From positions 1 to 34,148 of the forward strand of contig JASSUD010000026.1 of NCBI GenBank assembly GCA_031963225.1: a stretch of 34,148 bases of DNA, read 5' to 3'. The notes under the pieces were generated by a model. The model saw only the letters and a program-made list of their open reading frames with translations, was not told the origin of the DNA and made no database searches. The translations under genes and the position numbers were made by a program. The DNA comes from JASSUD01 sp031963225 (GTDB lineage Bacteria > Pseudomonadota > Gammaproteobacteria > Burkholderiales > Burkholderiaceae). Of this stretch, positions 15,901 to 22,864 are shown in pieces (within the stretch, counting starts at the first letter, position 1; each line of letters opens with the position of its first letter).

Positions 15901-17878
15901 ACAAGGCATCCAGATTCCAGGAGCGGATCTCAGTGACGGTTTTTTTGATTGCGCGAGACTGGAAGGAGCGGATCTCAGCAAAGCGAATCTGCGCGGCGTA
16001 TGGCTGCGCAATGCAAGCTTAAATGGGGCTCGGATGCATGGGGTGGAGTTTGGCGAATGGCCTTGGTTAGAGGAAAGCAACGGCGTCATGGCATGTGCTT
16101 ATTCTCCGGATGGACAATTGCTTGCCGTCGGACTCGATAGCGGCAAGATCAACTTATACAATGCTACAAGTTGGCAGAAAATCTATACCTTAGCAGGCCA
16201 TATTGGCTCTGTTTATAGCGTTGCATATTCACCCAATGGCCGACAAATCGCTTCCGGTGGTGATGACCACACGGTGCGGTTATGGGACGCGCAGACCGGC
16301 CAAGAAATTCACATCTTAAAAGGTCATAGTGAGAAAGTGTTGAGTGTGGCGTATTCGCCCGATGGCCGACAAATCGCTTCCGGCAGTTGGGACCAAACGG
16401 TGCACCTGTGGGACACCCAAACAGGCAAAAGGACCTTTCACCGCTTACTACTCCATGCCTGGCATGTTTTGAGCGTAGCGTATTCGCCCAATGGCCAGCA
16501 GATCGCCTCCGCTAGTGATGACAAAATGGTTCGGCTGTGGGACGCCCAGACCGGCTATATCCTGCACACCTTAGAAGGCCATACCGAGGCTGTTGCAAGC
16601 ATCGTGTACTCACCTGATGGCCGGCAGATCGCTTCTGGCAGTCGAGACAACACAGTCCGACTATGGGATACGCAAACCGGCCAAGAAATCCACACCTTGA
16701 AAGGTCATACCGCATCGATTAGGAACGTTGCGTATTCGCCCGATGGCCGGCAGATCGTTTCTGGTAGTGACGACAATACGGTTCGGCTATGGAGTATGGG
16801 AACTGGCCAAGAAATCCGCACGCTGACAGGACATAACTCCTCGATTATAGGCCTCGCGTATTCACCGGATGGTCAGCAAATCGCCTCCGGCAGTTTAGAT
16901 CGGGCCGTTCGGCTGTGGGGTGCGCAGACTGGTCAAATCTCTCCCGCCTTAACAGATAATACGGGTCGTATTATCAGCGTTGTGGTTTCGCCTGATGGCC
17001 GACAGCTCGTAATCGGTAGTGGTGACAGAACGGTTCGGCTGTGGGACGCTCAAACGGGCGAGGTTCTCCACACCTTAACAGGTCACACAGGCTATATTCA
17101 AAGCGTCGCGTTTTCACCTGATGGCCGGCAGATCACTTCCGGTAGTAATGACGAAACGGTTCGGCTGTGGGACGCCCAAACTGGCGAAGCTCTCTATACC
17201 TTAATAGGTCATATCGACTCTATTAAAAGCGTTGTGTTTTCACCCGATAGCCAGCAGATTGCTTCTTGCAGCAATGACACCACAGTGCGGCTCTGGGATA
17301 CGCAGACCGGCCAAGAGATCCACAGGTTGGCGAACCCTAAACATTCAATACAAATCTGTGAATATTCGCCCGATGGCCAGCTGACGGCTCCACTGTGGGA
17401 TATGATCACCCACGAAATAATCCCTTTGGTAGGGCATACCAGCTCGGTTAACAGCCTTGTATATTCACCTGATGGTCGGCAAATTGCCTCCGGCAGTGAT
17501 GACGCTACGGTACTGCTCTGGGATGTCGCATCAGGCCAACGTCAGACGATTGTTGAGGCATGTCACGGGGCCATCAACAATGTAGCTTGGTATGCTACTC
17601 CAGAAGGAAATGCATATCTTGTGACTAATGGTGAAGATGGGGCGGTGCGCCTGTGGCAGGTTCAATTCAACGGTGATCGTTGCCAAGTGCTTTTGTGCCG
17701 AAGTTCAACGCGGGGTAGGCTGACAGTGCGTGGGTTATCTATCCAAGGTGCCGTGGGGTTAAGTCCGATGAACGCACAGTTACTCACTCAGCGCGGGGCT
17801 GTTAGAGAACAGGCACCCATAATGATTGCATCTGCCTCAGAAGCCAGCGCATCGCCGTCATCTTGTCCGATAATGTGA
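12986..17878 (+). CDS. giant TPR / TIR-SEFIR-like / NACHT ATPase with pentapeptide and WD40 sensor
   Basis: This 1630-residue protein starts at a GTG with a good ribosome binding site. It shares its N-terminus with the divergent NACHT-HEAT protein: TPR-like helices (about 20-115), then a TIR/SEFIR-like region (about 178-350) with FLVYAHDNE, IRVNLYSDQT, VDKVVVCCSEVL and LTEMAFLQIR (Glu330) before IIPVSL. The NACHT domain has Walker A GDSGAGKTT (542-550), Walker B FILDGYDE (612-619) and VISCRSEY. A short pentapeptide stretch (about 965-1020, A-[DN]-L-x-x) leads into about 13 WD40 blades (about 1034-1560), most carrying YSPDGRQIASGS and VRLWDAQTG. Blade 11 has lost part of its strand. The C-terminal tail (LSIQGAVGLSPMN, LLTQRGAV) recurs in the partial gene at 33211. 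Function is inferred from architecture: a signal-sensing STAND ATPase in defence or host interaction. Confidence 0.93.
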   Translation: MLRNPISQAITSTQAQVLAAQIYLDQARLQKTAQHLDVALILYDQAKVAFKNIADARELFPLLSEVKGAFIQALTPQTVEEEALRQRIAEVYFERAELLDNLGKPHKAQASRKKAQDWGYSKKQPASLPSAVLLSVSGAPALEQSAAPTSLPAHQKSTLVDYLFEKALSTLGSLEVSNKPSLFLVYAHDNENHGRAEASTAKYLIDKLSQIRVNLYSDQTPMGQPFSSSPEELEKDEQIGDILTSQLCLLPDQLRGDVKPVDKVVVCCSEVLGSYLQWPEYQEFYEKLQEAYPQDREAYRKDGEKAGASAIRTVIEQFSRQAGFHHVLTEMAFLQIRAQERGDEHGIIPVSLTPESYKHCLDHFIEATKVRMEDIPRLEEQAKAGQAVYPNQSQHWVLFKLIERVLVGSDEAKTFLNKFWQGYSDFISRLNNDNGSSTLSELEFAKFVDGIFDGIRTALHSQLVFTVQQHHQQLRMFHADPRIALKEQYFAAFKQDEAFKQTLQLYVAPHGKVSLNETINTVHLFPQVRTFLNDKYVILLTGDSGAGKTTFNRILEKQLWDQKKEPDAIPLFISLASIDKPEHNLIAKALKKKGLSEFQIQTLRTEKQKFIFILDGYDEIRQTRNIYLSNGINQPDGWQGRMVISCRSEYLGEDYRSRFQPNPHLQGEDPSFQEVVIAPFSEAERSQYLEKYVQHNQMTWAVQRYQNALEQPYLKDLVSSPFLLRVVLEALPYLESEGKAQSAIQLRLDLYDQFIRRSFERNQQRLSTQDLTGTKREIFRELCDEGFTQHGIGFVQDLAVHLYTENAGNPVVEYSLRKDKGNWKGAFFGREEEKQLLREAWPLSRSGHQYRFIHKSLLEYLVAQALFESFDACIELGTRPRRGSNASIYSFEAQPILPSRSQPEISLAPKHWVSDLGVVRWLTERVEQESTFRQQLLAIIERSKTDKTVRQAAANAITVLVRAGVHFNGANLQGIQIPGADLSDGFFDCARLEGADLSKANLRGVWLRNASLNGARMHGVEFGEWPWLEESNGVMACAYSPDGQLLAVGLDSGKINLYNATSWQKIYTLAGHIGSVYSVAYSPNGRQIASGGDDHTVRLWDAQTGQEIHILKGHSEKVLSVAYSPDGRQIASGSWDQTVHLWDTQTGKRTFHRLLLHAWHVLSVAYSPNGQQIASASDDKMVRLWDAQTGYILHTLEGHTEAVASIVYSPDGRQIASGSRDNTVRLWDTQTGQEIHTLKGHTASIRNVAYSPDGRQIVSGSDDNTVRLWSMGTGQEIRTLTGHNSSIIGLAYSPDGQQIASGSLDRAVRLWGAQTGQISPALTDNTGRIISVVVSPDGRQLVIGSGDRTVRLWDAQTGEVLHTLTGHTGYIQSVAFSPDGRQITSGSNDETVRLWDAQTGEALYTLIGHIDSIKSVVFSPDSQQIASCSNDTTVRLWDTQTGQEIHRLANPKHSIQICEYSPDGQLTAPLWDMITHEIIPLVGHTSSVNSLVYSPDGRQIASGSDDATVLLWDVASGQRQTIVEACHGAINNVAWYATPEGNAYLVTNGEDGAVRLWQVQFNGDRCQVLLCRSSTRGRLTVRGLSIQGAVGLSPMNAQLLTQRGAVREQAPIMIASASEASASPSSCPIM
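16087..17670 (+). repeat. about 13 WD40 repeats, roughly 126-bp unit
   Basis: The unit is 42 residues and centres on SVAYSPDGRQIASGS and TVRLWDAQTG, ending in L-x-GH. Blades 2-10 are strongly alike; blade 1, blade 11 (shortened) and blade 13 (AWYATPEG, VRLWQVQ) are diverged edge units. Thirteen to fourteen blades would make two propellers. Confidence 0.9.
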
Positions 17879-17915
17879 GCTTGTCACTCATTGACCTTGC
17901 CTTAATTAAGGCCTG

Positions 17916-18071
17916 TTAACACTTATATTTAAGCGCATCGACAATAAAAGCGACGCGTATGAAAGCAGTGAATATGGCGTCGAGCTTGTCGAAACGGGAG
18001 AAGATACGCCTAAAGCCTTTAAGGCGGCGGAAGAGGCGTTCAACTTCATTGCGCCGCCTAGAGGGTACGGT
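17916..18071 (-). pseudogene. 3' fragment of an IS5-family transposase
   Basis: The minus strand encodes TVPSRRRNEVERLFRRLKGF and continues to DALKYKC and a TAA at 17916, about 52 codons. The RRNEVERLFRRLK and FRRIFSRFDKLD patterns are the C-terminal end of IS5-type DDE transposases, including the last catalytic Glu region. Everything upstream is gone, and the break coincides with the start of dispersed repeat copy 3. Confidence 0.85.
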
Positions 18072-18205
18072 CAGTTACGCAGGTATTCAAAAAGCCAGTG
18101 GTATGCATATGTAAAAGTGTTCTATCAAACTCAACCAATCACAAGAAAAGCAAAGAATGGAGGTTGGTGGTGACGAAGGAACCCCAACATGCATACCACT
18201 TACTT
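18072..18205 (-). repeat. dispersed intergenic repeat, copy 3
   Basis: It has the end motif TTACGCAGGTATTCAAAAAG, then CCAGTGGTATGCAT, the A-rich module (ATGTAAAAG to CACAAGAAAAGCAAAG) and the core in the orientation GGTTGGTGGTGACGAAGGAA to CATGCATACCAC. The middle is inverted relative to copy 8, as if the inner part had flipped. Confidence 0.85.
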
Positions 18206-18268
18206 TTAAACTTTGTGCTCGGCCTATCAACAACCCACCCGTTCTATAACCTGCATAACATCAGTTAT

Positions 18269-18943
18269 TTAAAATTTGGTGAGTGCAGCGTGCGCTGCCT
18301 TCTCTTCTTCTGTGGCTTCGATAATGCGCAAAGAAGCTGCAACTTGCTCAGAAATAGAGGTGGATGCGGTCGTTGTAATGTGCTGGGCGATAGGCGTTGC
18401 TTGAGGATCGGCTATGAGTAGTTCTTCTTGCCCGCAGGTCATTGCGAGGTAGACCTGCGCGAGTAGCTGTGCATCGAGTAAGGCGCCGTGGAGCGTGCGG
18501 TGTGTGCGTGGGATGCTGAAGCGGTCGCATAGTGCATCCAGGGAGTTTCGCTTACCTGGAAAGAGTGATTTGGCTTCTGCGAGGGTGTCGATTACTGCGT
18601 GGCAATGTGATGCGAAGGTAGGGTGCTTTGCGCGCTTTAGTTCTGCTTCTAGAAAGCCTACGTCGAAGGGGGCGTTATGGATGATGACTTCGGCACCGCG
18701 TACGAAGTCGCAAAATGATTTTGCGACTTCTGAAAAGGGAGGGTGCGTGCTTAAGAACTCGGTGGTCAGGCCGTGAACGGCTAACGCTGCAGGGTCGCTA
18801 TCTCGACCAGGGTTGACGTAAAAATGCCATGTGTTCCCTGTTAGGCGGCGCTGGTTCATTTCTACACAGGCAATTTCAACTAAGCGGTCGCCTTTATTAG
18901 GATATAAGCCGGTGGTTTCGGTGTCGATGAAAAGTTGTCGCAT
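18269..18943 (-). CDS. dnaQ: DNA polymerase III epsilon subunit (proofreading exonuclease)
   Basis: DnaQ is the 3'-5' exonuclease of the replicative polymerase. The 224-residue protein has all three exonuclease motifs: Exo I DTETTG (Asp7, Glu9), Exo II HNAPFDVGFL (Asp94) and Exo III in the HGALLDA form (His152, Asp157), so the DEDDh active site is complete. The short Ala-rich C-terminus is where DnaQ proteins bind the alpha subunit. In many proteobacteria dnaQ adjoins rnhA; here about 3.4 kb of IS remnants and accessory genes separates them. No ribosome binding site stands out before ATG 18943, but MRQLFIDTETTG is the normal family start. Confidence 0.95.
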   Translation of the reverse strand: MRQLFIDTETTGLYPNKGDRLVEIACVEMNQRRLTGNTWHFYVNPGRDSDPAALAVHGLTTEFLSTHPPFSEVAKSFCDFVRGAEVIIHNAPFDVGFLEAELKRAKHPTFASHCHAVIDTLAEAKSLFPGKRNSLDALCDRFSIPRTHRTLHGALLDAQLLAQVYLAMTCGQEELLIADPQATPIAQHITTTASTSISEQVAASLRIIEATEEEKAAHAALTKF

Positions 18944-19012
18944 GTTTGTGGCTATGGTTTGAAAATTTTTAAGAATGGGTTAAGGCTTTCTTTATAACCG
19001 TCAGCTAACGAA

Positions 19013-19040
19013 TGGAGGTTGGTGGTGATGGAAGAACCCC
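19013..19040 (-). repeat. dispersed intergenic repeat, copy 4 (truncated)
   Basis: Only part of the core remains (GGAGGTTGGTGGTGA to GAACCCCA, with a few changes). It stops close to the IS3-type left end at 19052. Confidence 0.65.
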
Positions 19041-19051
19041 ACACGTTAATC

Positions 19052-19510
19052 TGCCCCAAAAAAGTTGGATATTGGATCTAACTTTTTTGAAATTTTTATG
19101 AAGACGTATAGTAAAGAATTAAAACTTTCAGTGGTGCAGAGATGTTTGTCTGAAGTAGAAAGTTAGGGAGCGATACCAAAGTAGTACGGCATTGATAGTG
19201 CAGCAGTGCGTAAATGAGTAGCCGCTTACCGAATATATGGCCAATTGAGTCTTGGGAAGAAACGCAGTTATTTACAAACGCTTGGTTCTGAAACATATGC
19301 GAAAGCACTCGCTATCGTACCAGGAGACCGCAGCCTACTTTGATATTCGTGTAGACCGGCTATAGATTTATATAACGCAGAGATCATTACCTATGAAATG
19401 GCTACACGCCCAGTGTTCAGATGGTGAGCGATATGCTTAAGAAGGCGTGTGTACGTCTAGATAAAGATGACAAACTGATCATGCACGCGGATCAGAGCTG
19501 GCACTATTTT
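19052..19510 (+). pseudogene. degraded IS3-family (IS150-like) insertion sequence
   Basis: The left end TGCCCCAAAAAAGTTGGAT resembles the inverted repeats of this group. The orfA part starts at 19098 and reads MKTYSKELKLSVVQRCLSEV, then continues through in-frame stops to a helix-turn-helix-like AAYRIYGQLSLGKKRS. After a deletion, the orfB part reads DLYNAEIITYEMATRPVF, shifts by one base, and continues MVSDMLKKA to LIMHADQSWHY, equivalent to the second Asp of the DDE triad. The copy is cut off at the F-box-like gene's 3' end, so it is inactive. Confidence 0.85.
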
Positions 19511-19520
19511 TTATATATTA

Positions 19521-20654
19521 TTAAATTTCGAAAAAAAATTCAATTTCTTTTTTATTTTTATTCAGCATACCAGCAAAATCATATTGTTTATAGCACAAAC
19601 CACAATGATACAAATGCATTTCCTTTACAGATAAATGTTCTGAAATTTTTCTCAAATCATCAGTTTGAAATCCAGATAAATTATTCTTTGATAAATATAT
19701 ATATTCGACCTCTGTATCTTGTAAATTTTCGAAAATAAATTTCGCCATATCCTTATCAATATTATCGGCTTTTAATGATAATTTTTTTAGATTTCTCGGG
19801 AGGTTAACAATCAAAATCTTCATCCCTTCACGGCTGAGTGCAGCAGAGTTTATTGACAAATAATTAACATCCAGTCTCTTTAAATTTTCAGAACATTTTT
19901 TTAAAATTTTTTCATTAATTCTGATTATATCAAAGCTAAGAGCACCAACCTTTTTATTTAACAATGCCCCCATTAACGTATCGAGCTTTTCAATATTAAA
20001 TGTAGTTCCTACAAATCCAAGGTACGGAATCTCAACTAATGCTGTATTTTTATTTAATATTTCTATAACTGCTTCTGCATATTTTTGCTTGACAAAGCGA
20101 CTCTCACAACCGACACATAAATCCAACGATTTTAGATCTGTTCTTTTCGACAAAGAATCCAATATTGCATGGCGTCCTACAGGGGTCATGTAGGCTAAAC
20201 TCAATTTGATATGCCGCACTCTCTCTAGAATTCTTTTAACCTCATATACAAGTTGATTGGGATGTAAAATACGATTTTTCACGATCGCATCAACGCTATG
20301 ATCACACCATTTTCTTTGCTTCACTTTGCTTAAGTATTTTATATGTTTTTTCCATTTCAATGATTTTTCAACTTTCCCAATAAAGTCTTTATCTCTATTC
20401 CAATTCACATTCACATCATCATTTTTTAATATTATTTTTACTCGATTCAGAAAAGTACTATTTATTCTCATTAGCAAAAATAATTTTTGTGTAGACTCTA
20501 TTGGGATATATGGTTTTGCAACATACGCTAAAATTATATCTACCACTTCTGGCGGTATTTGACGAGCTGTATCTACTCTTCTATTTTTCACGAGTGCAAC
20601 AGAGGAATCTATGAAGGGTGCAACTTTATTTATAAGTCCATTTGCAATTTTCAT
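19521..20654 (-). CDS. F-box-like / leucine-rich repeat protein, candidate host-directed effector
   Basis: This 377-residue protein is AT-rich and Lys/Ile/Asn-rich, unlike the core genes around it. Residues 33-80 have an F-box-like pattern (IPPEVVDIILAYVA, then LFLLMRINSTFLNRV). The rest contains irregular leucine-rich repeats of the ribonuclease-inhibitor kind, e.g. LKSLDLCVG (about 172-180), LKRLDVNYLSIN, LKKLSLKADNI and VEYIYLSKNNLSG. F-box plus LRR is the usual layout of substrate receptors for eukaryotic SCF ubiquitin ligases; several intracellular bacteria send F-box proteins into host cells. That role is inference here, and the F-box match is moderate. There is no Sec signal peptide. 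The gene is flanked by an IS3 remnant (downstream) and an IS5 remnant (upstream), consistent with horizontal gain. Confidence 0.72.
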   Translation of the reverse strand: MKIANGLINKVAPFIDSSVALVKNRRVDTARQIPPEVVDIILAYVAKPYIPIESTQKLFLLMRINSTFLNRVKIILKNDDVNVNWNRDKDFIGKVEKSLKWKKHIKYLSKVKQRKWCDHSVDAIVKNRILHPNQLVYEVKRILERVRHIKLSLAYMTPVGRHAILDSLSKRTDLKSLDLCVGCESRFVKQKYAEAVIEILNKNTALVEIPYLGFVGTTFNIEKLDTLMGALLNKKVGALSFDIIRINEKILKKCSENLKRLDVNYLSINSAALSREGMKILIVNLPRNLKKLSLKADNIDKDMAKFIFENLQDTEVEYIYLSKNNLSGFQTDDLRKISEHLSVKEMHLYHCGLCYKQYDFAGMLNKNKKEIEFFFEI

Positions 20655-20692
20655 GATGGGTATTTTTTATAAACGAATTAGAAAATTAATAA

Positions 20693-20843
20693 TCATTTGA
20701 GCCGATTTCGGCCGAGTTTGTCATAAGCTTTCATATGGCCCATCGTGGGTTCAATTGCACCCTACCCGTGAACGCAATGCGCTCAACGCTTTTTTCGTCC
20801 TCTTATACTGCTTCGCATGCGCATAGTGGCTGATTTGGCTTAG
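20693..20843 (-). pseudogene. fragment of an IS5-type transposase, with internal deletion
   Basis: The minus strand reads HAKQYKRTKKALSALRSRVG, then in another frame PTMGHMKAYDKLGRNRLK and a stop at 20693. Both are typical of IS5-family DDE transposases: the central HAKQ-type helix and the C-terminal P-T-x-GHMK-x3-LGRN-x-LKG region. The segment between them is deleted and the frame shifted, so this is a scar. Confidence 0.8.
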
Positions 20844-21131
20844 GTGGTGGATTGCAAAGTATGAGGAGAGCACCGTGCTAAAGCTATCCATAAATACCCT
20901 GGGAAAAAGTTAAGCATAGCTGCAGTCTTATTTAACACACTTAATGTTTACAGCTTAAATCAGGTCTTTATAGGATTATAAAGTATTACGTGAAAATAAT
21001 ACTTTACAGAATGCGCCGAAATCAAACCATTTAGGCCTACCGCGAAGGTGATAAAGCTTCTTTTGTTCTAGTGTCCAGAAGTCTTGCTAATTGTGTAATG
21101 TCACTTAACTATTTAAAAACATGGAGAATTT
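20844..21131. other. non-coding stretch upstream of the two-helix membrane protein gene
   Basis: AT-rich, with no credible open frame. The promoter of the gene at 21132 is expected here. TTGCTAATTGTGTAATGTCA at 21085-21104 lies shortly before the start, but no standard promoter can be assigned with confidence. Confidence 0.4.
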
Positions 21132-22085
21132 ATGTCTTCTATACCTGGCACTCAGCATAGTACGGCAATAAGCACTTCTATTTCTGGCAATCCTGTAGAA
21201 GATTTTCAAGGAAGCCAACAGGAAGCCACTTCTACTTCTATTGAAATATCTCCTCTTCAAGTCCGTCAGCGCTTCCAAAGAAACCAGCAACCTGTCGTTG
21301 AACAGGATAGCTCCGTGCAGTCAACTATTTCTACGATGCATGTTAGTCAAAATAATTTACATAATGCGCTCTTGGAATCGCTAAAAAAGCTTGAGGAACT
21401 ATCAAAATGGCAGGAGAATGCTTCCTGGTTCAAGCTACAGATGCTTTCCTTAAAACGGATTGAGGAAATTAAACAGAAAATACAAAAAGCAAAGATTCTG
21501 CTAGATGAAACTCGGCAGCTAAATACTACGGATCAATTAAATGTGAGTGAAAGAGAACAGGCCCTCTCTTTAGAAGATATACGTCCCATTCCTTTAAAGG
21601 AATTAAAGGTTTTCGCTCAAGCTGTTCAGGTTTCCATAACAGATATTCAAGTATATCTTGAAAAAAACTCCCTGCCTGAGTATACAAAACTGAGATGGAT
21701 AGCGCGTTCACTTGCAGCATTAGGTGGCGTAGCTGCAGGCATTATGATTATTGGAGGGTTTATTACACGTCATAGTCTGTATGCTTCTGTAACAACGACT
21801 GCATTAACTTGGTTAATTAATGAATGTTTAATAACGTTGCTTGAGATGCATGCAAAATATCAGATCGAAGATATCAAAACATTAAAGGAAAATGTATTTT
21901 CCCTTACGTTGACAGACAATATAGCAACGAGAATAAAAATCCTAAAAGACTCAGCCTCTAATCAACGTGATGACGACATTCGCAATGATATAGCTAGTAT
22001 TTTGGCGCAAGTGAGTGAAATATATACAATGCTGAGCTCAAATAATAATTCTGTTGGTAATACAGTTGTAGATAATGCACCGTAA
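21132..22085 (+). CDS. unknown protein with two transmembrane helices
   Basis: I do not recognise this 317-residue protein. Residues 1-60 are Ser/Thr/Gln-rich and probably disordered. Residues about 75-125 are charged and probably coiled-coil (LLESLKKLEELSKWQENA, LKRIEEIKQKIQKAK). Two hydrophobic helices follow, near 196-216 (LAALGGVAAGIMIIGGFI) and about 222-242 (TTTALTWLINECLITLL), then a helical tail. There is no N-terminal signal peptide. TGGAGA five bases before the ATG is a good ribosome binding site. Disordered N-terminus, coiled coil and a paired hydrophobic hairpin also describe many membrane-inserted effectors of intracellular bacteria, but nothing more specific supports that. It is divergent from the F-box-like gene and flanked by IS scars and miniature elements. 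Confidence 0.8.
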   Translation: MSSIPGTQHSTAISTSISGNPVEDFQGSQQEATSTSIEISPLQVRQRFQRNQQPVVEQDSSVQSTISTMHVSQNNLHNALLESLKKLEELSKWQENASWFKLQMLSLKRIEEIKQKIQKAKILLDETRQLNTTDQLNVSEREQALSLEDIRPIPLKELKVFAQAVQVSITDIQVYLEKNSLPEYTKLRWIARSLAALGGVAAGIMIIGGFITRHSLYASVTTTALTWLINECLITLLEMHAKYQIEDIKTLKENVFSLTLTDNIATRIKILKDSASNQRDDDIRNDIASILAQVSEIYTMLSSNNNSVGNTVVDNAP

Positions 22086-22100
22086 TCGCGAAAAGCGTGA

Positions 22101-22290
22101 ATGTATGTAGGTTGGTGGTGAGGTACGAACCCCATGCGCGCTAACTTAAGCCAAAAGATAGCCTGTTCATGGAAAAAATCCCCTTTTTTCGCTTAACTTT
22201 TTGTACAGTTTAGCGACAATATGTTCTGGTCTTTGGCTTAAGTTAGCGCGCATGGGTACGAACCCCAACATGATTACCACAGTCCTCTTA
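22101..22290 (-). repeat. dispersed intergenic repeat, copy 5, split by a miniature element
   Basis: The core starts at 22107 (GTAGGTTGGTGGTGAGG) and breaks at 22133. It resumes at 22255 as GGTACGAACCCCAACATG and continues to GATTACCAC. The intervening 120 bp is the element annotated separately. Confidence 0.8.
22122..22266. mobile_element. 120-bp miniature inverted-repeat element with 12-bp flanking duplication
   Basis: The element (22134-22253) has perfect 22-bp inverted ends beginning ATGCGCGCTAACTTAAGCCA. It is bracketed by direct repeats GGTACGAACCCC at 22122-22133 and 22255-22266 (one extra G before the second). It encodes nothing. It splits dispersed repeat copy 5, so it moved after that repeat was in place. 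Confidence 0.85.
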
Positions 22291-22330
22291 AAACCTGCAT
22301 ATGCAGATCAAAAGCGATGATTGCGAGTTG

Positions 22331-22372
22331 GCGGTGCGCATGTTGGGGTTCCTTCGTCACCCCAACCTACCG
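22331..22372 (+). repeat. dispersed intergenic repeat, copy 6 (core only)
   Basis: GCGGTGCGCATGTTGGGGTT to CCCCAACCTACCG, in inverted orientation to copy 5, so the two cores form an inverted pair just downstream of rnhA. Confidence 0.8.
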
Positions 22373-22387
22373 TTCTGTATATGCATG

Positions 22388-22864
22388 TCAAGCTTTGGAG
22401 GCTTTTAAGATGCCTTGGCGGGCTAGCGTATCTGCGCGTTCGTTTCCTGGGTCTCCTGCGTGGCCTTTAACCCAGTGCCATTGAATGGTTTGGCCTTTTT
22501 GGGTGTGGAGGGCTACTAGGGCATCTAGTTCTTTCCATAGATCCATGTTTTTAACGGGAGCGCCGGCTGCGGTGCGCCATCCTTTCTTTTTCCAGTTGAT
22601 AATCCATGTGCCTATGCCAAGCTGCACATATTGAGAATCGGTATAGATATTAGCGCTGTATCCTGGTTTTAGGGTGGTGAGGGCTTGGATTACGGCGAGT
22701 AATTCCATCCGGTTGTTGGTTGTCTGCGCAGCGCCTCCGCAGAGTGCTTCTTCACCGGAGGTATATTTGAAGTAGGCGCCCCACCCTCCTGGCCCTGGAT
22801 TGCCGCTGCAGGCGCCATCGGTGTAAATATCAACAATATTATTTTTTGCACATTGCAGGGTCAT
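22388..22864 (-). CDS. rnhA: ribonuclease HI
   Basis: RNase HI cleaves the RNA strand of RNA-DNA hybrids, for example R-loops and Okazaki primers. From ATG 22864 the protein has 158 residues, the normal size (E. coli 155). The catalytic set is complete: Asp16 in IYTDGACSGNPG, Glu54 in NNRMEL, Asp76 in IYTDSQYV and Asp145 in NERAD, with His135 in VKGHAG. The frame extends 34 codons further upstream, but that part overlaps the methyltransferase gene and does not match the family. The ATG overlaps the methyltransferase stop as ATGA, so the two genes are translationally coupled. Confidence 0.95.
   Translation of the reverse strand: MTLQCAKNNIVDIYTDGACSGNPGPGGWGAYFKYTSGEEALCGGAAQTTNNRMELLAVIQALTTLKPGYSANIYTDSQYVQLGIGTWIINWKKKGWRTAAGAPVKNMDLWKELDALVALHTQKGQTIQWHWVKGHAGDPGNERADTLARQGILKASKA

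Noticed and set aside
17899..17912. 14-bp perfect palindrome GCCTTAATTAAGGC after the NACHT-WD40 gene
   Set aside because: It has no loop or T-run to act as a terminator; it may be an IS end or chance.
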